A stretch of 64,000 nucleotides of DNA from Ceratothoa steindachneri. Taxonomy: Eukaryota > Arthropoda > Malacostraca > Isopoda > Cymothoidae. Positions 12,790-22,600 of the stretch are shown here, piece by piece. The position numbers and the translations under genes are program-made. Position 1 is the first letter of the stretch. Each line of letters begins with the position of its first letter. The stretch lies in contig OZ018326.1 of NCBI GenBank assembly GCA_963969495.1, positions 182,133,653 to 182,197,652 of the forward strand, given 5' to 3'. Below the pieces are notes generated by a model that was not told the origin of the DNA, did not search any database, and saw only the letters and a list, made by a program, of their open reading frames with translations.

Positions 12790-13480
12790 TTTGACAAAAA
12801 ATCTTGCCCACTTAAATAAAAAAATAAGGCATATTTATTGTGTCTGCCTTATATTTACATAAAGAAAGAATTCATTTCTGGTCCAAAATTCTTAATATAG
12901 GTCCTTGGTCCAAATGGTTGGCTAGTGTTCTGTTCCCTATTATTGCTATGATTTCAGTATGTAACATAAAAACTTCTGAAGATTTTCCATTTAAATTTAA
13001 GAAGGTTGCTTTAGAGGACAAAATTCTGCTTAGTTTTTATGTAGCTTCGTTGTTCGAAAATTTTCCTTCTAATTTATCTTGTTTAAATTAGAATATTTAC
13101 TAAAAGACAAGAATTATTTTCCGTTAAACCCGATAATAATTATAAACTTTATACGATTGTGTATATAAGTGACATTATTTTTGGCTTTAATGGTAATATT
13201 TAAAGACAAAATATGCGCTCTCATTTTCCACAGTTATGGGCAATAATATTTTGAAGAAGGATTTCCTTCTTATTCTGTAATTCTTTTTGTGAATCGATCT
13301 CGATAAAGTTTATGACACATTTGTGTTGGTTAACTGACCCAAACACACGGGAATTTAAGGTGGTGTTTGACCTCCAATCAAGTTAATTGTGAAAGTGAGA
13401 GAGTTGAGAACTTCCATTATTTGATGTATTTGCTATTAAAGATCCATCAATACGACTTTTCTCTTTTTAAAATTCATGTA
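12790..13480 (+). pseudogene. PLE 4 reverse transcriptase fragment
   Basis: The plus strand reads NIGPWSKWLASVLFP, then IKTSEDFPFKFKKV, then ILLSFYVASLFENFPSN. This matches the PLE block SKWL...P, the IK-S-DF motif and motif A (LLSFDVVSLFTNVP). The catalytic D of motif A is replaced by Y. Downstream frames hold weak PLE-like pieces (FDVFAIKD). Stops and frame changes are frequent. It lies between the two copies of direct repeat B, which may be its terminal repeats. Confidence 0.6.
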
Positions 13481-13879
13481 AAAGACGTTTATTCCATTAT
13501 GTCTATACATTTTTCAACCATACTTTTTACACTACATAGGGTGTAATTATAGGAATGTTGCTATACGCTCCTTGCATTTGCGATGCTTGTTTTTTTTAAG
13601 CAATTCGGTAAATTTCAGGATCATTCTTATTTTAAAGTAAACATTCAATAACCAGAAAAGTTCTTACACTATTAATAACTTGATTCTGAATATGTTGGGT
13701 TAAAATAACTGCAGTGAGGGTGTGACGTGATATGAATTTTAATTTTCAACTGATTTTTGCTAAAAAATCACTTCACGCCCATTTTTTAAATCTCTCATTT
13801 ATATTGGTCGCATAACAAAAAGTTTTCGCTTATCAAAATATCGCACCAACCTTTTATATATATATAAATATTTATTATC
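13481..13879. other. Unannotated stretch
   Basis: AT-rich sequence, possibly PLE 4 remnants. A very short TATATATATATA run sits near 13856. Confidence 0.5.
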
Positions 13880-14052
13880 ATTAGAGTTGGTGGAAGTAGA
13901 AAGTACACTAATTCCATCCGTAATGATTTTGTTATCTTTAAAAAGTTAGACGATATTTTTTAATAATTGATGCAGAGGAATTATTGATGGAAAGATATTA
14001 AAAAAACAAAAGATTAGTCGATTTTATTCTAGAAAGTTCGTTACAATTTGAG

Positions 14053-14054
<2 letters not shown>
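13880..14054. repeat. Direct repeat B, copy 2
   Basis: Second copy of the repeat at 11246-11425. It stops right at the (TA)n array that borders the Gmr1-like element. Confidence 0.85.

Positions 14055-14121
<67 letters not shown>
14055..14121. repeat. (TA)n array at left flank of Gmr1-like element 1
   Basis: Alternating TA abutting the TGTCGTAG end of the left LTR. The right flank of the element is also (TA)n (21180-21348), so the element appears to sit inside an AT microsatellite. Confidence 0.9.
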
Positions 14122-14125
<4 letters not shown>

Positions 14126-14668
14126 GTAGAATAGGCTCTCGACGATATACCATATATAACTATGGCTGTTCTAACGTTGTTCTCTTTCTGAACAATAGGG
14201 GGGCCTTGTTGACTTGGCGTCAGAAGGCACGAACCTTGGCACTCAAGGGATATTGTCCTCTTCTGGACAATAAGGGATTTCTCGAGGTAGAGAGTTCCTA
14301 TGGTGCACAAGGGAGACCGGATCGACGTGATGCCTTGCGGAGATAATCTGGATGTGATCTGCTTCAATCGGGAAAAGCTATGTATAAATACTCGATACGT
14401 CTCCATGGCGTAGGGGATAATTAAGTAGGGGACTTCAGGGGAATGCCCCAGTCGCACCTGGGAAAATACCTTATCTGCCCCTAAGCCTAACTCAATCTGC
14501 CGAGATCGACGTATGGAGGCTAAACGTGGGAGGGAACCTTCTTGATTAAACATTTGCTATGGTGGGCGATAACGCGCTCTGCTTCCTCTCGCAGATGCAC
14601 GTGGGTAGCATGTGTTTCTAACATGTGATAGCGGCTGAATTTAAGCGGCCTCAGACCGTTCTATAACA
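14122..14668 (-). repeat. 3' LTR of Gmr1-like element 1
   Basis: The sequence matches the outer part of the right LTR over about 510 bases, for example CGAGGTAGAGAGTTCCTATG, plus a short inner end (GTAGAATAGGCTCTC). Compared with the right LTR it lacks about 750 internal bases and has one copy instead of two of the ATGGCTGTTCTAACGTTGTTC unit. In element orientation it starts TGTTATAG and ends CTACGACA. The purine stretch just before it (GGAATGGACAGG) is a weak polypurine tract candidate. Confidence 0.85.
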
Positions 14669-15086
14669 CCTGTCCATTCCAAGGGAAGTTGTCACTTCGA
14701 AAAAAAAGGGAGAAGGGACAACCATAGAGCTCTATTGTGGAGAACTCGCTTTCTTGCACCGACGTACCTTTATGCACCTAGCTAGTATTACCTCAATACA
14801 TATGATCATGTTGATCTTTGATTATAGAGGAAACTAACCATTAATACAAACTTAACCATAAAAGAGACATGGAACAATGAAAAAATATAAAATTAGTACA
14901 TATGGGACAAATGAATTTATACGTAATTTAATGGGTACAAATATATACACATAGGAGAAAAAAAATAGACATTGAGCCACAAAATTCAGACATATACATT
15001 AACTAATTATATTACAGGAGAATCTAATTTAAGTCGTACAAGACGGTATTTATATACATGGAGATCCTAATTCTATGAATTACAAA
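14669..15086 (-). other. 3' untranslated part of Gmr1-like element 1
   Basis: AT-rich non-coding segment between the RNase H stop and the 3' LTR. Confidence 0.6.
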
Positions 15087-15660
15087 TTAATCTACATTAT
15101 TTGGTAACGCATTCCTACTGAGTGCGTCAGCGACCTGATTATCGGAACCTTTTATATAATTTATCTTAAATTGGTACTCTTGCAAGAGTAGACTCCAGCG
15201 CATAATTTGGCCGTTGGAGTGTCGTACATTCCGAATATAGGCCAACGGGCGGTGCTCAGTTCCTATCTGCTGAAATTCTCTTCCTATCAAATACATTTTA
15301 AACTTGTCAATAACCCATATAATCGCTAGAGCTTCCTTTTCTATAGTGGCATATCTCTTTTCGCGTGGTAATAACTGGCGACCAGCATATGCAACTGGAT
15401 GACTCGTTCCGTCATCCTCATATTGAAGGAGTACACCTCTAATGCCCTCGTTGCTCGCGTCGGTCTTAATACTAAAGGATTTTTCCGGGTTGGGCAACTT
15501 CAAAACGGGGGCAGAAATGAGCTTACTCTTGAGCTGATTAAAAAGAGAAACAGTGACATCATTCCAACGTAGTCGATCGGGGGAATTCTTTTTTAAAAGG
15601 GTGCTGAGGGGCGCCGAAATTGCAGCGAAATTCGGGACAAATCGCCAATAGTAAGAAGCT
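15087..15660 (-). pseudogene. RNase H domain and RT tail, Gmr1-like element 1
   Basis: The RNase H open segment (15503-15087) has SIKTDASNEGIRGVLLQYEDD, then HPVAYAGRQLLP, IEKEALAIIW, GTEHRPLAYI and GSDNQVADALSRN. These correspond to the D-E-D-D active site, with the third residue changed (usual TDHRPL reads TEHRPL here). The upstream part (15660-15504) encodes the RT connection (FVPNFAAISAPLSTLLKK and LRWNDVT). RNase H removes RNA during reverse transcription. A stop near 15660 separates it from RT. Confidence 0.85.
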
Positions 15661-16952
15661 CATCCTAGAAATGATCTTAATTGCTTCTTAGTATTCGGGA
15701 GGGGCATGTCGGCAATTGCCTTAATCTTGTCCTCCTGTGGACCTAACTGGCTTTTTCTTATTTTAAAACCCAAGTATTTTATGGTTTCGTGGGCAAAATG
15801 GCATTTGCTGGGGCCAATGGTGAGGCCATTTTCGCGCACTCGCTCGAAGAGAGCTAATAGTGTCGTTAAATGATGAATCCATTCACGAGTAGCGACGTAG
15901 ACGTTATCGAAGTGAAATGAGACATTCGGAAGTCAATCTAACAACCTTCTCATTAGACGGTTATAGTTAATACAAGTGGTCACGAGACAAAAAAGAAGGC
16001 GCCTAAATTGCATTAAGCCTTTCTCAGTTGCAAAGGCGGTATATGCTTTCACATCGGGCCGAAGGGGAATTTGGTAATACGCCTTGCACAATTCAAGTTC
16101 TGAGATGAACTTGGCGTCTTCAAAAAGGTGGAGGTTTTGAACTACCAACGGGATGGGCTCGGCGTCGAACACAGTTACCGAATTTAACTTCCGGAAGTCG
16201 ATGCACATCCGATAAGAGCCATCAGGTTTCTTGACCATGACGATTGGGGAATAATAACTGAAGGTGGAAGGTTCTATTATATCTAAACTAATCAAATTAT
16301 CGACTTCGGCGTTAACAGCTTGGCGTAAATGAATCGGCATGGGATAGGGTTTTGAACGGACAGGTTCTAAGGTCGTTAATTTAATATCATGCTCGAAACT
16401 AGTAGCGCATCCAGGTTTCTCTGAAATAACGTCGTCGAACTGACATAATAATTCTTGTAGCTGACTCTTTTGATGTAGTGTCAGCTGCGCGTCGATATCC
16501 AGGTCAGATGATTCTAAAGACTCGGCTGGCAGGGAAGGAAGAGGGTAATAGGCATCAGGTTGTATGCACACTGTCTGTATGACATTAAGGAACTCCGCGG
16601 GGTAATCCTCTTTGAGCGCCGATGTTTCGTCCAGTGCTACGAACGTATCTCCATGGGCGCGTCGGTGGTACTTTTTCAATAAGTTGACGTGGTAGATCTT
16701 ATCGCCTGCTGGGGTACCAATGAGGTAATCTACCGGTCCTCGTACCTCGCGGACCGAGTACGGACCTTTCCATTGGCTCAGTAATTTATTACTCGCTGTA
16801 AAAAGGAACAGGAGTACTTCATCACCGGGCTTAAATTTCCGATCTTTGGACCTGACATCTAAATAGGCTTTATATTTTTCCAAATTGACATCGGCATTTT
16901 CATAGGCGATGTTTGCGCATTTCTCAAGACTCTGGGCGTAGATCCAAGACAT
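15661..16952 (-). pseudogene. Integrase C-terminus and reverse transcriptase, Gmr1-like element 1
   Basis: A long open segment (16952-15933, about 339 residues) starts with the integrase C-terminal part: RKFKPGDEVLLFL and the GPY/F-like QWKGPYSVREVRGPVDYLI. It then runs through an acidic linker straight into RT: KPDGSYRMCIDFRKLN, FISELELCKAYYQIPL and AYTAFATEKGLMQFRR. Motif A has E where the catalytic D normally stands (SELELCKAYY). After a stop, motif C reads FHFDN at about 15895-15925 instead of YxDD. This piece directly shows integrase fused upstream of RT. Confidence 0.9.
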
Positions 16953-17830
16953 AGGCGTAGGATGACTAAAGTTCTTGATCCAGTTAAGGCTTGATTAGCA
17001 ATTCCTTCAAAATGCTGAGTGGTCCGCGTACATTACGTCCATAAAGGAGCACCAACGGGGCGAAGCCTAATGTACGGTGAGGAATTTTCCGATAGGCGAA
17101 TAGGGTGACCGGGAGATATCAGTGCCATTCACGGGGCTGCTCGGCACAAATCTTCTTAATAATGGATTTTAAATTTCCATTTAATTTTTCGCACATCCCA
17201 TTTGTCTGTGGCCGGAAGGGGGTGGTGAAAAGGGGCTTTACCATGAGCAGTTTCCCCGTACTCCATCAACTCGGAGGTGAATTGTCGTCCTCTGTCTGAG
17301 AGTATTTCCTTGGGGACGCCTACCCTTGAAAAGATGGAAATGAGGGCCTCGGCGCAAGAAATACTATCGATTCGGCGAAGGGGGACAGCCTCGGGAAAAC
17401 GGGTAGCAAAGTCAACTAAGGTAAAAATATAGCTGTGCCCTTCGCTCGAAGGGGGGTGTATAGGGCCAACCAGGTCGATGGCCACCCTGGAGAAGGGTTC
17501 AGTTATGACTGGTCCCATTTGTAAGGAAGCAGGTTTGACCCGCCCCTTAGCGGACGTCTTCTGACACACATCGCACGATGCTTTAAGATGTCAGCTGCAG
17601 CACCCGGCCAATAAAAATATTTAGAAATACGCTGACCCGTTTTAGTATGACTAAAATGACCGGAAAATATGCTGTCATGAGCTATTTTGAGCACTATAGT
17701 GACATGGGATCGTGGAAGGCATAAGACAGTTGTAACAGCATAATTACTGTCCTCGGCGGATCGGTAAAGTAGACCACCTTGCTCCAGGTACCTTATTAGA
17801 TTGGATCCACGGACAGTTTCCGTGTCCTAG
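16953..17830 (-). pseudogene. Integrase zinc-binding and catalytic core, Gmr1-like element 1
   Basis: The region opens with LEQGGLLYRSAEDSNYAV, followed by the HHCC zinc-binding block (AHDSIFSGHFSHTKTG, YFYWPG, CDVCQKTSAKG). The core then shows SRVAIDLVGPIHPPSSEGHS (first D), FVDFATRFPEAVPL-like sequence, ILSDRGRQF (second D) and, in another frame, CEKLNG with the catalytic E near 17180-17200. A D-D-35-E arrangement is therefore recognisable. Frame changes fall near 17570 and 17230. Integrase inserts the cDNA into the host genome. Confidence 0.85.
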
Positions 17831-17879
17831 TGTTGGGGCTTATCCCATAAGGGTGTTAGTGCTTCTATTCCTTTTGTGC

Positions 17880-19040
17880 CTACCTAAAGTCCTGGTTAAG
17901 GATCTCCGAGAATTCGGACGGTATCGGGGTTCTGAGGGGGACGGACTCCTGGGCTTCATTCTTAGCTCGGCCTCGAGTAAGGGCGGCCTGGGACACAGGG
18001 TCGGAGCTTACTTGAGGGCTCTGTCCTATGAGTACGGAAAAAAAATTTATGGGTGCTGAAATGAATTCAGCCCAGCCACTATTATACTGACACTGCAGGT
18101 AACATCTAACGACGGGGAATCGGTTCGCCCACGCAAGGTAGTCACGTACCACCGCAAATATTTCGTGGTTAGGGTCCACTGGGGGAAGGAGCTCATCGGA
18201 CACGATGAAACACGTGCACCCTGTGTCCCTGACGAGAGTAGATACAGGGCAGCCGTTCACGCTGCCCTCCTCAAATTTCAAAATTCCCGGGGAACTTTTA
18301 TCAAAAATAAAATTTACCTGGTGGCGCGAGGGAGGGGGAGAAGTTGCTGCTTGGGTCTGCACTACCGGGAAAGCCAGGGTGGCATTAATCTGGTGAACTT
18401 GGTGGGCTGGTCCGCTTTTAAGGCTAGAATTTTGGGGGCAATTCCAGCTCATGTGGTTTTCTATGCCGCAGGTGAAGCATATGATTGGTCGCTTCGTGAA
18501 GAGTGATGGAGGAGAAATCTCAACGGGAGGTTTGGTGTCCCGTTGTTGGTTTGGGGGGAAGAAGTTTTGGGGTTTTACGGGGCCCGGAAACTTCGTCGGC
18601 TTTCCTGGGAAGGGGCGCGAATCCTTCCTTCTTTCCTGGTTGGGGGATTGGTGAGAATTTCGATCCTCCTTGGGGTATAAATTATGGCTTGCGGCATAGA
18701 CATCCGCTTCTTTGGTACAGTTTTCAAAGGTCTGGCACCAACGATTCTTGACGAACGCGCGGATCTCCGTCGGGAGAGAATCCAAAAATTGATCCCGCAA
18801 CACGAAGTCTGTTAAGGACTCGTAGTTAGGATCAACCTTTGAGGATTCTAACCAGAATTTAAAATTCCTCTGAAGAATGTATCCGAATTGACGGAACGTC
18901 TGTCCGGGTTTAATACGACCTCCTCGAAATTCTTGTCGGTAGAAATGGGGAGTCATATTATGAGCGGCCAATAACTCAGCTTTTAAGGTGCTGTAGTCAA
19001 TTGTACACTCAGATGGTAAAGATATGAAAATGTCGCGCAA
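17880..19040 (-). pseudogene. Gag (capsid/nucleocapsid) and protease, Gmr1-like element 1
   Basis: An open segment of 386 residues. The capsid-like part contains RQEFRGGRIKPGQTFRQFGY, DFVLRDQFLDSLP and EADVYAASHNLYPK. A CCHC zinc knuckle (CFTCGIENHMSWNC) follows at about residues 190-205. The protease part has STLVRDTGCTCFIVSDELLP, where DTG is the aspartic protease active site, and VLIGQSPQV near its end. Close homologues are at 26895-27703 and 55830-57135. It is broken relative to its upstream start. Confidence 0.88.
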
Positions 19041-19477
19041 TTTACAATTTTAAACTGGAAGTAATCTTACTACATCTTCAGCCTCCAGATCCAGGTTATT
19101 GATCTCGAGGATCTTTTCGAAGTGGGCTAAAAATGCTCCTAAATCCTCTCCATCCCTGAAATTGGGGAGCTTAAGTGAGAGATTGGGGAAGGGGGTTCTG
19201 AACGTGAACTGACTGATTGTATTTCGACCTGTACTTTAGCCATTTCAAGCTGATGGTGAAGCTCAGCTTGTCTTTTCCGTTCCTCTCTTTCTCTTTCTTC
19301 TCGTTGGATTTCTCTTTCTCTTTCTTCTCTTTGGATTTCTCCTTCTCTTTCTCTCTGCCTTTCTTATCTTAACTTTTCTCTTTCCGTTCGTTGCTCCTCT
19401 TGAACGTACTCAATCAATTCTCTTCCGGAAAGTCCCAAGGATTCTCCTTGCGCTTTGAAGATTTCAAACTGAGTCAT
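19041..19477 (-). pseudogene. Gag N-terminal region, Gmr1-like element 1
   Basis: A plausible start codon lies at 19477, giving MTQFEIFKAQGESLGLSGRE, then LIEYVQEEQRTERERLR and a stop. A Glu/Arg-rich coiled-coil follows, encoded by the TTTCTC-rich stretch at 19260-19380. The coiled-coil probably serves gag oligomerisation (inference). The homologous start in the 57 kb copy reads GLSGKDLLNYVQEEE, which supports the frame. Stops and a frameshift before 19040 break the link to the capsid part. Confidence 0.7.
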
Positions 19478-19807
19478 ATTTGCACTTGGGGCGCAATAGT
19501 CAACCAACTAAATTCTTTGCAATAAGAATTATGCCTTCTAGAGAATTAGCCTACCTAAAATATGGGCACTGACCTATTCGTAATTGGTTTCTTGACCTAG
19601 ATAACCAATGACTAAAATAACACAAAAAAAACACAAACAAATTATTATAACAGTTCCTTGAGCTACTCCAGCTTCTTAAGTTTCAAAAAAGGGGATAGCA
19701 ATCGTTGAAATAAAACGGAACTACTATATTCTATTCTTATAACGAATAACACTATGCTTTACTCGACTGAGACCAGTGTTTTCAAAGATATGGCGTTAAA
19801 CCTTACA

Positions 19808-19819
19808 CACTGGATACCA
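19808..19819 (-). promoter_or_regulatory. Primer-binding site of Gmr1-like element 1
   Basis: On the minus strand TGGTATCCAGTG lies between the 5' LTR and gag. The 57 kb copy has TGGTGTCAAGTG at the same place. A TGG start complements the CCA end of a tRNA; TGGTGTCAGAAGTGG-type sites match tRNA-Leu, so a Leu primer is likely. A (TA)n spacer (19831-19876) separates it from the LTR. Confidence 0.6.
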
Positions 19820-19829
19820 AATTTAAAGA

Positions 19830-19876
<47 letters not shown>

Positions 19877-19881
<5 letters not shown>

Positions 19882-21179
19882 TAGAATAGGCTCTCAACGA
19901 TATACCATATATAAATATTCGTTGAGGGAATTATTCTAATATTTCGAGTGCGTGGTAATCTGATTGACCGAGGTTATTTATCTTCAATATGCATAAGAAG
20001 TTGAACGGAGCTCAAGGATAATAATATAGCTATCATTAATAAAATAGGGTTTTATTAATTAAACTATCAAAAACACACAAAAAGAAAATGTTTACATAAA
20101 CAAAGAATCAGAGGGTCTTGGGAATATCTGACTAATCCGAGGATTAAGATTTGGAGAGATTTAAAAAGTTAAACAAATAAAAATTAAAAGGGGGAGATGG
20201 TTCGCTAAACCATTTAAAGCACAGGGTAGCGTTGACAAAAGGTTAGATAATTAAAGGTAATGCTCAGCTTACGTAATTAAAAAGTTGTTGGGCAGAGGAA
20301 GACGATGCAAAGGAATCTTTGGTCCACTGGCGATTTCCAGCAGGAGGGTTCTTCGGTGGGTTGTCCTTAGCGAAGGGGAAGGACTGTCTTCGAAGAGTGA
20401 GAGCGAAGGGAGGCTCGGCGGTACGAGCGATCTTTGTGACAGCAAATCGGGGATGTTTTAGATGAACAATAGAGGATATTGTTGATACCAAGCGTTCTCT
20501 TGAAGAACGTTAAAAAGGGGGGAATTAAATTATCCTGACGTGATGTCTTGGGAATGAGAAACGTTTCTTGACGAACGGGCTTTAAGAACAATGGCTGTTC
20601 TAACGTTGTTCTCTTTCTGAACAACAGGGGAAGTGAAAACCGTCTCTTGTCAACGGACTCAAAGAACAATGGCTGTTCTAACGTTGTTCACTTTCTGAAC
20701 AATAGGGGGGCCATGTTAACTCGGCGTCTGGAAGACACGAACCTTGGCACTCAAGGGATATTGTCCTCTTCTGGAAAATAAGGGATTTCTCGAGGTAGAG
20801 AGTTCCTATGGTTCACAAGGGAGACCAGATTGGCGTGATTCCTCGCGAAGATAATCTGGATCTGATCTGCTTCAATCGGGGAAAGCTATGTATAAATACC
20901 CGGAGCCGTCTCCATGGCGTAGGGGATAATTGAGTGGGGGACTTCGGGGGAATGCCCCGGTCGCGCCTGGGAAAATACCTTATCTGCCCCTAAGTCTAAC
21001 TCAATCTGCCGAGATTGACGTATGGAGGCGAAACGGGGGAATGAACCTCCTCCTTAAATAAATATTTGCTATGGTGGCGATAACGCGCTCTGCTTCCTCT
21101 CGCAGATGCACGTGGGTAGCATTTGTTTCTAACATGTGATCGCGGCTGAATTTAAGCGGCTTCAGACCGTTCTATCACA
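19877..21179 (-). repeat. 5' LTR of Gmr1-like element 1
   Basis: About 1.3 kb. It matches the left LTR at both ends, with an extra ~750 bases in the middle (19911-20655). In element orientation it starts TGTGATAGAAC, contains a TATTTATACATAG TATA-like site near 20890, and ends CTACGATA. A 78-bp direct duplication (20586-20663 and 20664-20740) carries ATGGCTGTTCTAACGTTGTTC and inverted AGAACA / TGTTCT half-sites. Such inverted hexamers can be transcription factor sites, though none is identified here. Confidence 0.8.
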
Positions 21180-21189
21180 ATATATAAAT

Positions 21190-21266
<77 letters not shown>

Positions 21267-21267
21267 A

Positions 21268-21348
<81 letters not shown>
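21180..21348. repeat. (TA)n array with few interruptions
   Basis: About 169 bases of alternating TA with a few TTATA interruptions. It forms the right flank of Gmr1-like element 1. Confidence 0.95.
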
Positions 21349-21351
<3 letters not shown>

Positions 21352-21395
21352 CAGATCGGGGCCGTGAAGCCTGCATTTGATATTAGGATAAATCT

Positions 21396-21912
21396 TAGAG
21401 CCACCAGAAACGGATGCAACATCTTTTTCTGTTAGAAGTTTTTTACTCTTACAGCTTTTAATTAATTAATTTTTACAAATTGAAAACAAAGTTTAAATTT
21501 CTTCTTGTTATTATAGTTTATTATCTTAACTATTTTTTGTCAGTTTTAAAGCAAATTTAACTCTTCTTAGGTCAATTACTCTCACAGTTTTGAATTCATT
21601 AATTTTTACAATTTTTAAAACAAATTTTAAATAAATTGTTATTATAGTTATTTATCTTGACTACTTTTAGTCAGTTTTAAAACAGATTTAACTATTGCTA
21701 AGTCATATTTTAAAATTTTTAACTTATAATTATTATACATTTTTTTGAGATTTATAATTTTCACTCTCTACAGCAATTTAATTTCTTATTTTTTTATGTT
21801 TTCTTCATGTATTCATTTTAGTAACCTTTTATCTTAGCCTGAAGTTGAAAACTTGTAGTTTTCGGAACGTTGTAAACATTAAAAGATGTTGCATCCGTTT
21901 CTGGTGGCTCTA
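21396..21912. mobile_element. MITE-like element with 31-bp terminal inverted repeats
   Basis: TAGAGCCACCAGAAACGG... at 21396-21426 is the perfect reverse complement of 21882-21912. The inside is AT-rich and has two tandem copies of a ~125-bp unit (21455-21700) containing GTTATTATAGTT and GTCAGTTTTAAA. There is no coding capacity. (TA)n arrays lie close on both sides. Confidence 0.75.

Positions 21913-21915
<3 letters not shown>

Positions 21916-22003
<88 letters not shown>
21916..22003. repeat. (TA)n microsatellite
   Basis: Alternating TA, then a short GA-rich run. Confidence 0.95.
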
Positions 22004-22006
<3 letters not shown>

Positions 22007-22027
22007 AGAGAGAAAGAGAGATATGCA

Positions 22028-22119
22028 GTTAGGTAAGGGCAATAGTAAGAATTCCTTAATCCGCCGAAAATTCTCCTTTGTAGCGGATTAAGTACCTCTT
22101 ACTCTCACCCTTACCTAAC
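22028..22119. repeat. Imperfect inverted repeat (hairpin)
   Basis: Arms of about 37 bases (22028-22064 and 22083-22119), with GTTAGGTAAGGG and CCCTTACCTAAC at the outer ends and TTAATCCGC / GCGGATTAA inside. The loop is about 18 bases. It may be a tiny MITE. Confidence 0.75.
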
Positions 22120-22264
22120 TCTTTTACATATGAAGTTTGTTCATATATCTAATATAAATCTATCTTTGATTAAAAAACATTATATTTCTACTGCATTCTA
22201 TTTTTCTAATATCTTCTCCCCAAAGAGTCATGGCCCAAACTACACATATGCAAGAAACCTTATA

Positions 22265-22600
22265 AGCAAAACATAGCACGTGTAACTTTTATGGACTACC
22301 CTTGATCATTTTGGTCGTGATCTAAGCGTTTTTCAGCATAATAGAAAGCCAGATGCTCTCCCGCACATTAATGAGGTGGCTCGGACACTACCACCCAATA
22401 GAGCTTAATCCAACGAGAAAGTGTGGATGATCCTCAAAAAGACAAGTTGAGAATCGCAATTCTGCAATTTATGGCATCGTCAGACCGCTGCAAAGCCTAG
22501 AAGGAAGATCCCTCGCCCAGGATTTGCTTGACTTGATATCTAGTCGGAAAGAATTGCGGCATTATTATTTTGTTTGATAGAAGGTCGTGGAGGGAAGTAG
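22265..22600 (+). pseudogene. Possible Tc1-like transposase scrap
   Basis: Frames here read LSVFQHNRKPDALPHI, IELNP and EKVWMILKK. These resemble the FQQDNAxPH...LNPIENVWxxLKK part of Tc1-family transposases, but only after frame changes, and a stop lies inside. The match is weak and could be chance. Confidence 0.35.

Larger units (their letters stand above)
14122..21179 (-). mobile_element. Gmr1-like Ty3/gypsy LTR retrotransposon, element 1
   Basis: An element of about 7.06 kb read on the minus strand. It has an LTR at each end, a primer-binding site next to the right (5') LTR, and the coding order gag - protease - integrase - reverse transcriptase - RNase H. Integrase lies upstream of RT, as in the Gmr1 lineage first described in Atlantic cod and unlike usual Ty3/gypsy elements. 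The LTRs begin TGTKATAGAAC and end CTACGA(C/T)A. Stops and frameshifts break gag-pol, so it is not autonomous now. Both flanks are (TA)n. Confidence 0.85.

Noticed and set aside
18165..18751. Plus-strand open frames of 60-113 residues
   Set aside because: Antisense of the gag-protease region of Gmr1-like element 1.
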